Assembly (NCBI GenBank): GCA_947462335.1
Contig: OX381705.1
Location: 34,805,570 to 34,869,569, forward strand
DNA length: 64,000 nt
Direction of reading: 5' to 3'
Origin: Harmothoe impar
Lineage: Eukaryota > Annelida > Polychaeta > Phyllodocida > Polynoidae
The translations under genes and the position numbers were made by a program. Below are positions 10,650-21,002 of the stretch, in pieces; position 1 is the stretch's first letter, and each line of letters opens with the position of its first letter. The notes under the pieces were generated by a model that saw only the letters and a list, made by a program, of their open reading frames with translations, searched no databases and had not been told where the DNA came from.

Positions 10650-11283
10650 CCACATATATAGCTAATAGGCAACCAGAGGCCATAGCAACAAGTGATTCAG
10701 ATTTTTGGTTCCCCACTTTCATTGTACTACACCCTCAGAAAAGTGAGAGTCATTGTCGCTAAAACTACCCTCACCTGAGAGTCAAGCCGTGCCTGACCCT
10801 CAGGTGAGGGTAGTTTTAGCGACAATGACTCTCACTTTTCTGTGTGTGTAGGGATAGGTGTCATTGGAATTAAGCTAGGGGATCCATAAACTAGCGTTGC
10901 TAGGTAAATAAACAACCCGAATGGCTGTTGCTAGGCAACTAGAACACCTTAACGGGTAGATTGTGCAATTTGATTGTTTAGTATCATTTTAGTGGGGGCA
11001 GAGATCATTGGAATTGAGCTAGAGACCAAGTAAACAAGTGCTACTAAGCACATAAACAACCATAATGGCTGTTGCTAAGCAACCAAGTGTCATAGCAACA
11101 TGTGGGTCGGATCCTCTTAATCCTCAGGATCACTTTAGTGGGGGTAAGTATCAATAAAATTGAACTAAGAGCCCTGTAAACCTGCGTTGCTAAGCATATA
11201 AACCATGAGAATGGCCATTGCTAAGCAACTACTTATCATACCAACAAACCAATCACACCATTGGATTCATTGGGTTCAATTTA
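10650..11283 (+). repeat. Diverged ~145-bp tandem repeat, three units plus a partial one
   Basis: Units at about 10849-10990, 10993-11137 and 11138-11283 share the order GGGGGYA, ATYGGAATTGARCTA, TAAACnnGCGTTGCTA, AATGGCTGTTGCTARGCAAC and CACTTTAGT. A partial upstream unit (10650-10729) is cut off by the foldback element at 10730. The short GTTGCTAAGCAAC palindrome recurs in every unit. No gene. Confidence 0.7.
10730..10848. mobile_element. Palindromic foldback element, copy 1 (119 bp)
   Basis: Two ~45-bp arms are near-perfect inverted copies around a short AAGCCGTGCC centre. One end is CACCCTCAGAAAAGTGAGAG, the other CACACACAGAAAAGTGAGAG (inverted). The flanks are TA on both sides (10728-10729, 10849-10850), and the surrounding tandem repeat lets the empty site be aligned. 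Other copies: 18569-18666, 42303-42421, and one arm at 61919-61977. Confidence 0.9.
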
Positions 11284-12494
11284 GGGGGGGTGGGGTAGAA
11301 ACAGTTAAAATCCTTCTATGGGTAATATATGTGGCTCAACACGTGAGAAGATACCTTCGCAGGGGATTTTTAGTTCTGGTTTTGGCCACCGAGGGGCCAT
11401 CAGAATGGCAAAATATAATGAAAGATATGCCCAAAAATGCTTTAGGGTACTTTTTTTTAATGGAGAATACAGTAGTCTTCTTAGAATTATTCCATCTTTA
11501 CTGCTAATATTCTATATTTGGAATGTAAATGGAATGTTTTCTATGGAAAATCGGCACATATGACACTTCCTGGTTGCCATGGAAACCATTCCATGGTTTC
11601 TAAATGGAGCATTTTGGTCCTAGTCTCTCCAGAATTCCATCAGGAACTCAAAACTGAAAACAGATGTTGAAAATTCCTCCTAGAACCAAATCTACATTAG
11701 ATATTCACATTTAATTAGCATATTTTTTAAGAAATCTGACATTTTCATCATTTCTAGTGGTTATTATGGTATACAGTGCGTTTAGAGCCTCTTTCTCATT
11801 TTCAGTTATAAGTAGCAAAGTGTGTTCAAGATGTGATTCCCACAAAACCACTACGAGTATCGTGTCTTATGATATCTCATTTTAAAGATCATGACATCAA
11901 CTTTAATAATCAATTTCCCCATGAGTACCCCTTTCCACGTGCCTGGTCACATATATGCTACGGGAGATGGATTTCCAATTATTTGGTGGCCATCTTGGAT
12001 TTCAGCATATTGGAGGGTGTTCCACCACTCCAAATTGCGGGGACTTTTTTTGGTGATTCTGTAGGCCTTTCCGAGACATGTAGTGGTAAAATAAATTCTG
12101 TTGGAATTTGTGGCGGGTATTTCCTTATATCGACCGGACTATTAGTAGGTACCGCGCATAAGTGAGTCATATCGGCGAAATCGCCGATCCTCAGAGAAAA
12201 AATGTCAAAATTTACAAGCCTCCAGAGAAATTTGATGTACAGAAATCTCAAACCCCTCAATAGAAAGATATATATGGATCTGCTAGTTTGAAATATCATT
12301 GGTATTAAGTAGGTTGTACTTGCTATGCATGTGCAAATGGGTCTTCACTGGGGGTCACTTTGGGTCAAATTACAGGTTTTGTCACCTGTTTTCCTGCAGC
12401 TGATTTGACTCTCTATCATATAAACTAGATTTCCCATTGCACCATACATTGCACATGAAATATACCAGCACCGTTGATTAGGATACACATCAGG
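11284..12494. other. Unassigned DNA
   Basis: Contains a CCATGGAAACCATTCCATGG-type local palindrome near 11578-11597 and AT-rich sequence. Two overlapping frames on opposite strands at 11833-12299 show no motif and are not called. Confidence 0.4.
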
Positions 12495-12626
12495 CTTCAG
12501 TGTGGTCCCCGGGGCGAACAAAAATTATTAAAAATTATTACTTTTGTAGCATTTAATAGAAAATAATAGGTTAAAAAACACATTTTTATTGAGAAAAAAA
12601 AGTTTGCCCCGCCCCTCACACCGAAG
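12495..12626. mobile_element. Short MITE with ~25-bp terminal inverted repeats
   Basis: The left end reads CTTCAGTGTGGTCCCCGGGG then CGAAC. The right end inverted reads CTTCGGTGTGAGGGGCGGGG then CAAAC. The interior is A/T-only rich. Total 132 bp, no coding capacity. Confidence 0.65.
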
Positions 12627-14049
12627 TTTAAAATAGTTATTACAACCATGTGAAGAGAGCTAAGCAATCCTATGGATGGTGCAGTGGCAAAATCAAATCA
12701 TAGTTATTTTTCTATACAAATCCTATATCGCATACTGGTAAGCTTAAAAAAAATAAAGTTAATTTCCATAACAAATTATTATGGTATTGATGGTATAGTA
12801 TGTGTTTCAAATTACAAGAGGATTGGACTGCTAGTTAACAATCTATGGCATCATTAAATTTTTGCAGTATAGTATTTGTGACAAACTTACATATTAGTGA
12901 TCTTGCCATTTCTAAACGAATATGACTCAAAAGATACACATAGGAAATGATCTGAGAAAAAATATTCATGCTCTATGCAACATGTAGATACAGCACATGT
13001 AATACCAAAGCCCTCAAGTATGTATTCCCTGAACTAGGTATGGGGTCAAAATGGCAGAATGGCCATTTTCAGTGGGAAGGGATTGGTATTTCTGCTGTGT
13101 TAGAGGGTACTATATTTCAATACAAATATGTCTGAACATATTCTGAGCATATTTATGCAATGTCCATATATAGTTGATTGGGAAATATCTTTTTCAACTA
13201 CAAATTGTCATCAAAATAAGTGTAATATCACTCTGAAATTGGCCCATCGGCTATTGAAAATGAAAGATTCTAAATGGCTGAAACTTTTATTTTTGGAAAA
13301 TTCATATGAAATTAACTACTGAATGGATCTTAACATAGTTACCGTCATTCTTCAGCATTCTTTATCAGCTTCCTAACCAGTATAACAATTTTGTTCAGGG
13401 AAGGGTTTCTTCAAACTATCCGTGGTACCTACTAATACTATTAGTATTTAAACACATATTATAAAAATTCAAACACTTCTACGGAGATGTCTTGCAATAG
13501 AAAATATCCAAAACTCAAACTTATGAATGTTGGGATTAATCTTATCACCTCTCTCAACCATGTCACTTGGATGACTCTGTTTTATCATATCGATCTGATC
13601 GAAACCTGGCATGTTGCACTTTAGTGTATAAATATGACTTATCACTTAGCAGGCATTATCATGATAATGACATTGTGGTCTTCACGAATGACCTTATGTC
13701 ATCCTTAACACGTCTTAATTTTATCAGACACACATTCTACAAGTCTGACAATCAACTGCCATGGGTGCTTATAACGATTGAAATGAGAATTGATCCTAAT
13801 GGCCTCTTTTGCAATATTCTGACCCGGATTCTGACCCATGCAGGATTGTTGAAAACAGTACAAAATGCACCCATTTGGCCAATGCACTACATTTAACCAA
13901 TGGTAAATGATTTTCAAAACCATCAACTAGAAATACTCAGCTCGCACAATCTACTATTATAAGAGGCAGAGTGTGAAATAGGTATCAGGCATGGGGGCAG
14001 AACATGGCCTTCATGATAAGTGATATATGCCTCCCAATCAACTGTTATC
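12627..14049. other. Unassigned DNA
   Basis: AT-rich with several short frames (12672, 13128, 13567 plus) that have no recognisable domain and no splice or expression context. I see nothing specific. Confidence 0.4.
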
Positions 14050-14295
14050 AGCTAGGAATAGCCTGCATTACATGTACATTGGGCCAGGTTGGGGGGACCC
14101 CATGTCGCATGTCAAATTTACGAAATTGATATGTCGCCTGTCACTCCATCAGTCCATGTCCTATGCACGATGCCTCTATAAAGAAATTATCATGCATGTC
14201 CAATGCCTCCCATGCCATGTCCCATGTCGAATTGATTTGAAAAAAAAGCCCATGTTGTCATGTCGAATTTAAGGGTCTAGGGCCATAGCATCAGT
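14050..14295. repeat. Dispersed CATGTC-rich repeat, copy 1
   Basis: Repeated CATGTCGCATGTC, CATGTCCCATGTCG and similar motifs end in CATGTCGAATTTAAGGGTCTAGGGCCAT. The same motif set and end occur at 62855-62975, and a partial version at 61560-61640. Confidence 0.65.
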
Positions 14296-15239
14296 ATATA
14301 TGTCCTGTCAAATACTTTATCTTACACTATAGGTCCTGTTCAACCATGGAATGTGGTAAGTGGGCGCCTATGTGGCCCCCTGTGTGGCCCCCTGTGTGGC
14401 CGCACTGTCAGCCTCTGATAACAACTAGATACACACCAGAGTGTACTGTTGATAAACACCAATAAAGCCACCCCATAGATTAGACGTCTACAATGAGGGA
14501 GGCCAAGATTGAAGCAGCTAGGTTCCACATCCTGGAAAGTATCAGTCGATGCATGTATTTGTAGTGTTGCATTCTACCTGCATCAAAGGCTACTTGTAGA
14601 CCCTATTAAACGGATATATTCCAGAGGAGAGGGGGACTTGGTATATATCTATTTAGTATATAGTCTACATAGGTGTGTGGCTGGCAGGGGTAGTTTTTGA
14701 GCAAGATCCCAATAGCCTAGGGTCAGGTTTTGACGAAAATCTCTTTAGCCAAGGGACCTGGCCTTTTCATCAAAAGCCTGGCCTTTTCACCAAAAACCCC
14801 CTTTAGCCAAGGGCCCTTTTCATAAAAATCCCCCTATCGCTATGGGTCACTATTCTGAAGTTTCATCATGATACCTGCTTTTAAGGATAACCTTTGGCCG
14901 AAAACCGACCGAAAACCCTCTAATCGGGGGTTAATTTTCAGCAAATAAGGGCCTAAGCATAGGCACTTTAGAACAACATTTTCTAAAATATAGGCACTCA
15001 GAGCTCCATCCACTCCACCGGGATATATTCCAAAATGAACTAGCTTAAAGTTCATGGGTTCACATGGGGCAGGCTCTTCTTGGTAGAAAATAATCAATCT
15101 AGGTCTTTAAGCCCTGAGGACGAAGTCTACAATTTCATAGTGATACGGCCAGGCCCGGTCACTCAGCTCGCCAGGAGGCGGATCATTGGCTTCGTTTTGG
15201 ATAAGCGATAAGCCCGTCTGGGATCATAACCCGGCCACA
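14296..15239. other. Unassigned DNA
   Basis: Includes a GTGTGGCCCCCTGTGTGGCC direct repeat near 14370-14400 and repeated AGCCAAGGG/CCTGGCCTTTTC motifs near 14740-14820. No gene recognised. Confidence 0.35.
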
Positions 15240-15931
15240 AGGGCAGTTAATTTAGCACTTTAATATGGTGCTGGGTATGGTGTCTATGGCGGGAGCAGCC
15301 CGTGCTGGGTGGGCGGAATGCGGGTGGTTGACGAGCAGTGGGAAGAGGCCTCTCGATAAGTGGCAGGGAGGGAGGGGCTGGAGGAGTGGGGCCGCTACTC
15401 GTCTAGCTCTCTACTCTCGATTCACTGTCTCCGTCTCCCTCGCTCTCCCTCACTGGCCGGCGGATCAATCAAACCCTGGAAGCGCTGGTGGCGCTCCCTA
15501 GTGACTGGTAGGTGAATGAGGCAGGTCTGCTGAGCAGGCTCCGTCAGTACAAACGGCGCTTCTCTCGGCACGCGCTGGCCACATCGGGCCTGGTGGTGGT
15601 AAGGCACGGCGGTAGGTGGAGCAGCTCACTACGTCCGTGCGGACACCGCTCCTCACACGCTAGTAGATAAGGACCCGTTTGGTGTACACACCACTGCAAG
15701 GGGAACACACACAGGGTGGCCAAACCACCACCCACCCGGCCCTCTGCTGTAGTCACTATAGGAGCTGCCTGCAGCTGGTACAGTGAGTAGCCGTCAGAGT
15801 GGACGAGTGGCACAGCGAGCAGTAAAGCACAGGACTGGGGACAAGCTGCACCAGTGGCGCCCAGCACCCACGAGTGCAGCTACACAGACAGGGCGACCAC
15901 AGGGTAAAGACAGAGAGGAGCACTGTTGGAC
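15240..15931 (+). promoter_or_regulatory. GC-rich, CpG-containing 5' region of the cyclase gene
   Basis: Base composition changes abruptly from AT-rich to GC-rich, with many CpGs, and stays so until the first coding exon. This is what a promoter plus 5' untranslated region of an animal gene commonly looks like. No definite TATA box or transcription start could be placed. Frames inside it on both strands are by-products of the GC content. Confidence 0.45.
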
Positions 15932-16101
15932 ATGGTCGGCTCCTGGCGGACTGTGGCGGCAGGGTGGACCGTCGTGCTTGCCGCCCTGCTTGCCGTTCAC
16001 GAGGCCGGGGCCGGGGGTACTACTCCCAACCTGCGGCAGATCTTCATAGGACGGTGCTGGGAATACCAGACCGTTATCAACGCCGCGGCCTTTAAGACAG
16101 G
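15932..16101 (+). CDS. ADP-ribosyl cyclase (CD38/BST1 family), first coding exon
   Basis: The ATG at 15932 has a strong context (GACATGG). It opens a 56-codon exon ending at 16101 in AAGACAGG followed by GTAAGT, a consensus 5' splice site; without splicing the frame stops at once. The product starts with a hydrophobic signal peptide (about residues 11-22, WTVVLAALLAVH). It continues TPNLRQIFIGRCWEYQTVI, which matches the family's N-terminal block (L-R-x-I-F-x-G-R-C-x-E-Y in BST1, and similar in Aplysia cyclase), including the Cys of a conserved disulphide. Known members are secreted or membrane-anchored enzymes that make cyclic ADP-ribose from NAD and mobilise calcium. The catalytic Trp/Glu residues lie in later exons, which I did not find in this window. 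The intron is phase 2. Confidence 0.8.
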
Positions 16102-16865
16102 GTAAGTATCAGTTGAACATCTTTTAATTTTTGCATTTTTCGGGTGCAATAGCAGGGGATACAAAGCATCAAGACAGGGTGGATCTAGAATTTTTGAAAT
16201 ATAAAAAAAATATATATTTATTTTTTAAAAAGGGGGATATATGAGGGGGGGATCGCACGTCGTTCGCCGTTCGCCCCCATAAGAAAGCCTTGCAATGGCA
16301 GCTGTAACGATTATCGTAATCAACAATGTCTTCACGACCCCCTGTTATCGACCTTGCACCATGGATTCCTTTGGGTCCTTAGGGTCCCCGGCGCACACCT
16401 TATTTCATCTCTGGAACCCCGAACAATGTAATTTACTACCACGAGCAATTCCCTACATGATTAGGCCGCCAGCAGTCAATTCTCTGCCTCTGCCGCGACC
16501 CTGGGGATCTACACACATACTCATGTAGGCCTACTTGTAGTACATATTGACAATGACCCCCCCCCCCCTCCTCCCCGACCCCGGCTATATGTTCCTCTTG
16601 TAGCAGATTCCATTGTATTACTATGCTGTCCCGGGGTCCACCTCTCTGGATGTCCAGGTACACAGCTCAATTTACATGTCCCATTGAGTGGCCGTTACCC
16701 AGCTGAGCTGCTCATCCTGCCTGCCCCACTACCCCTGGATTAGTTCACACCGTGCAACATGCACATCACATGCCAACACCGCCAACCCATGCATTCACAC
16801 CAATCCGGCTGCCCGATCCAGCTCAATGCCGGGACTGCCAGTCTCACTGACAGCTATAGTGTGCA
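16102..16865 (+). other. Start of the first intron of the cyclase gene
   Basis: Begins with GTAAGTATC. Contains an A/T-only stretch (about 16195-16230) and a C run near 16558. A short CC-rich region 16690-16860 leads into the minisatellite. No further exon is recognised. Confidence 0.45.
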
Positions 16866-18440
16866 CCTCCCTCTATTCAGATCCCTACAAGTCCAACCAG
16901 TATGCATCATCAACACCTACCTCTATTCAGACCCCTACAACCAGTATGCATCATCAACACCTACCTCTATTCAGATCCCTACAACCAGTATGCATCATCA
17001 ACACCTACCTCTATTCAGATCCCTACAACCAGTATGCATCATCAACACCTACCTCTATTCAGATCCCTACAACCAGTATGCATTATCAACACCTACCTCT
17101 ATTCAGATCCCTACAACCAGTATGCATCATCAACACCTACCTCTATTCAGATCCCTACAACCAGTATATGCATCATCAACACCTACCTCTATTCAGACCC
17201 CTACAACCAGTATGTATCATCAACACCTACCTCTATTCAGATCCCTACAACCAGTATGCATCATCAACACCTACCTCTATTCAGATCCCTACAACCAGTA
17301 TGCATCATCAACACCTACCTCTATTCAGACCCCTACAACCAGTATGTATCATCAACACCTACCTCTATTCAGATCCCTACAACCAGTATGCATTATCAAC
17401 ACCTACCTCTATTCAGATCCCTACAACCAGTATATGCATCATCAACACCTACCTCTATTCAGACCCCTACAACCAGTATGCATCATCAACACCTACCTCT
17501 ATTCAGATCCCTACAACCAGTATGCATTATCAACACCTACCTCTATTCAGATCCCTACAACCAGTATGCATCATCAACACCTACCTCTATTCAGATCCCT
17601 ACAACCAGTATGCATCATCAACACCTACCTCTATTCAGACCCCTACAACCAGTATGCATCATCAACACCTACCTCTATTCAGATCCCTACAACCAGTATG
17701 CATCATCAACACCTACCTCTATTCAGATCCCTACAGCCAGTATGCATCATCAACACCTACCTCTATTCAGATCCCTACAGCCAGTATGCATCATCAACAC
17801 CTACCTCTATTCAGATCCCTACAACCAGTATGCATCATCAACACCTACCTCTATTCAGATCCCTACAGCCAGTATGCATCATCAACACCTACCTCTATTC
17901 AGAACCCTACAGCCAGTATACATCATCAACACCTACCTCTATTCAGACCCCTATAACCAGTATGCATCATCAACACCTACCTCTATTCAGACCCCTACAA
18001 CCAGTATGCATCATCAACACCTACCTCTATTCAGAACCCTACAGCCAGTATGCATCATCAACACCTACCTCTATTCAGATCGCTACAACCGGTATGTACC
18101 AACACCTACCTCTGTTAAGACTACCACCACAAGTATGCTCCAACACTTACCTCCATCAAGATGCCTCCCACCAGTATGCACCAAACCTGTCCATTCAGAC
18201 ACCTCCCAACCTTTTGCACCAACATCACATATTCAGACCCCTACAACCAGTATGCACCTACCCTACCTCTATTCAGACACTTACGACCAGTATGCTCCAA
18301 CACTTACCTCTATTCAGACCTCTACAACCAGTATGTACCAACACCTACCTCTATCCAGAACCTTACAGCCAGTATGCACCAACACTATCTATTCAGACCC
18401 CTCCCACGTGTATGCACCAAGACAGTCCATTGAAACTCTT
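16866..18440 (+). repeat. 44-bp minisatellite, about 27 homogeneous units plus a degenerate 3' flank
   Basis: The unit can be written CAGTATGCATCATCAACACC followed by TACCTCTATTCAGATCCCTACAAC. From about 16900 to 18085 units are nearly identical, with recurrent variants: GATCCC/GACCCC/GAACCC, CATCATC/CATTATC/GTATCATC, CAAC/CAGC. Two units carry an extra TA (CAGTATATGC, 46 bp). From 18086 to 18440 units are strongly diverged. The unit has no stop in any forward frame and 44 is not divisible by 3, so all three frames stay open for 400-570 codons; these are not genes. It lies in what should be intron 1 of the cyclase gene. Confidence 0.95.
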
Positions 18441-18568
18441 CCATCCAATACCGATGGTGGATCTACACTGAAAACGTTGAAGATCATGAGGTCATCTTAC
18501 CCTAGGGTCTTTCAAATGAACAGCATAGAATAAAAGAGTTTGAGCTCTTTAGATTGACAACTTGTCAG

Positions 18569-18666
18569 CACACACAGAAAAGTGAGAGTCATTGTCGCTA
18601 AAACTAGTGCCTGACCCTCAGGTGAGGGTAGTTTTAGCGACAATGACTCTCACTTTTCTGAGGGTG
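18569..18666. mobile_element. Palindromic foldback element, copy 2 (98 bp, internal deletion)
   Basis: Starts CACACACAGAAAAGTGAGAG and ends CTCACTTTTCTGAGGGTG. Flanked by AG on both sides (18567-18568, 18667-18668). The left arm lacks the CCCTCACCTGAGAGTCA part present in copies 1 and 3. Orientation is opposite to copy 1. Confidence 0.9.
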
Positions 18667-18668
18667 AG

Positions 18669-20242
18669 GTTACCATCCCTTTATCCCGAAAGATAACCTA
18701 TGGGTGTCAGGGTTGTCAAACTAACAAGGTTGATGCCTACAGGATTATCCCCAGCTGGGGCTCATCATAAGGGTGCCAGTTGTAGGGTTGTCAAAAGTAT
18801 GAGTTTATACAGGTTTCAGTTGACAACATTCTTTGTCCCTTTGTATCACCAAGTCCTATGAGGATATATGCTACCCTTCAGCAATAGAACACAGTTTTTA
18901 CATACTTTTACTTTGTCACTAGATACTTCATAAGATCGTACATATCAACCGTTATGCAATACTCACAGCAACATTAATTAGACTATTCCCAGGTTACATA
19001 GTGTATGCTAGGATATGACCACCTACTGGTAAAAATAATAATGAGCCAGGCCGAAACAGGTTCATGGCTGAAATAATGTCTGGTGGGTCTTGACAACTCT
19101 CGGGTGCCAGAACCCATACTCTCTAATTTGAAGATTCTGTGCTAGGGTTGACAGATCTGTACTTTTCTGTGTAGAATTTGAATGGGGAGGCATCGTCTTT
19201 AATAGTCGGGGATGCACCAATGTCGGGGATGCACCCATAAATTGGACAAACCTGGGGTCCAAAAAAGGCAAATAAGCTACTTGCCAAAACGCACCACGGA
19301 ATATTACCCACTAGAGCTTTCTATAATACTGTAAATCTACAAATAATTAGAAATTATCATATTGGGGTAAATGACTGTCATTACATTACATTAATTAAAG
19401 GCACATTAATAATTCAAAAAAATGTTTCTGTTAATTCCGGTGTATTTGATGATACCATACTAAATCGTAGGGACTAAGCAATGTAACCGTGACAACACAT
19501 TTCCAGAAAGTTTAGCCGTATTTATGTCATGCTTTGAGACTAAAACTAGAGTATGCGCAATGTTGACTCGTCGACTTAAATCACTTGTCAATGTAAGTGG
19601 TCGTGGGGTATGTATAATTTAAATAGGTGACAATAGGGGGTAGGGGTGGTGGGGATATGGAGGGATCCGAAGAATGGAGCATTGCAGCCCTGGAATTGAT
19701 CATGTGTTGCGTTATTGTGCGTGAACAGACTGCACGAAAGGGAATAGGGAAGTTTATCGATGTTAACGTATTTACGGCATTCAGGGAATCTCCATGTGGG
19801 AGCACTCCCTCTCCTCATAAGCTGTGTTCAGCGGAGCCTTACCACTCCACCCTCACGTTGGACTGCATTCCATTTCCACGCTATTGCCGTGGAGGCTGCA
19901 AGAAACGGTGCAGGAAATAGATACTTGGACCTTTCGGCCAGGTTGTCTTTTACCATGGTATTTTGTTTGTGCATTTCAAATCCACTTTATAGGCCACATG
20001 TTTTTTTCTACTCTGCATAAGCGATGAGCATAATGCTGTTGGTGGCGAATCGTTCCAGACGAACAATTTACATATGTTTTACTGATTTGCACTGTTCATA
20101 TTGCGGTTCACACACATTGTATCTATGTTTATTTATCCTTGAGGAATTCCGTTCAAACGTTATAAAAATCACATAATAAAGTCATATCCTATGCATTTTT
20201 ATTTTACTATCATAATTTATTTCTCCTATCCCCCCAACGCTA
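18669..20242. other. Unassigned DNA
   Basis: Two sub-regions near 18700-18830 share CAGGGTTGTCAAACT/TAGGGTTGTCAAAAGT, a weak repeat. Overlapping frames near 19590-20020 on both strands lack motifs. Nothing else seen. Confidence 0.35.
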
Positions 20243-20400
20243 GGGAACGTTCACAAATGACCTCACCTGCTGGGGGCGGGGGGATCTTTGGGTTTAGATA
20301 CTGATGTCACATGACCTGGGCCATACATTTCAATAAGATGAATCCCCCCCCCCCCAAAAAAAAAGGTCCTAAGATAGGTGACATGATCTGTGAACGTGAA
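20243..20400. mobile_element. MITE-like GGGAACGTTCACAAAT element, copy 1
   Basis: The left end CGTTCACAAATGACCTCACC pairs imperfectly with the right end GGTGACATGATCTGTGAACG in inverse. The interior has a C run and an A run. Related left ends lie near 31946 and 62101. Confidence 0.55.
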
Positions 20401-21002
20401 TTGAGGTTGTTCACGCCCCCATACTCCCGGATAGGCAAGGGGGATGTACCTCTTGTGAACGCTACACGACTCACTTCTAAAATTTGGCGAATTTACTTCA
20501 TCCTCTACTGTTTTAATTAATTAGTACTGCCCAATTCTTATTGCCCGTCCACCAAATGTCAGAGATGAGCGAGCCCCTGTTCTGTGGGTCGTATACAGGA
20601 TGGGTGGGGTTTAAAACTATAGGGTGGTGGGAACATTTTAAGTGGGATAAAAAAGGTAGAACTGGTCGTCCATAACCTCAAGAAGTGCCTTCCTCTTCCG
20701 CCATACTGCCAGAGCTGATAGGATTACATTCTGGCAATAGGGTTTAATGCAATCGGAACTCGGTTCGCCAGCCACGCTCAGCATTACGACTAGGGTAAAG
20801 TGTCCATCACCCGCCCTGTTCAGCAGCTAAGCCGCCTACCACACGGATGCAGGAGGTGTATGATAAGGAACTTTTGTTTTTGGGATCCTATTCAGGATAC
20901 CATAAAATAGTCAGGGATATGGATTGATGTGTGTTCTATTATGGACATGTTGATTGAATTTATAGATCTGATAGTAGCCTTTGGACAAAGAATGTAATGG
21001 TA
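20401..21002. other. Unassigned DNA
   Basis: No gene or repeat recognised within the window. Confidence 0.35.

Noticed and set aside
16866..18440. CRISPR array
   Set aside because: Units are contiguous without unique spacers and the genome is eukaryotic.
16688..18533. Three overlapping long open frames (422, 570 and 543 codons) as protein genes
   Set aside because: All three forward frames are open equally because the 44-bp unit lacks stops; indels of 2 bp occur between units; no domain outside the repeat.
19581..20027. Cluster of short frames on both strands near 19.6-20.0 kb
   Set aside because: Mutually overlapping, no domain, ordinary composition.
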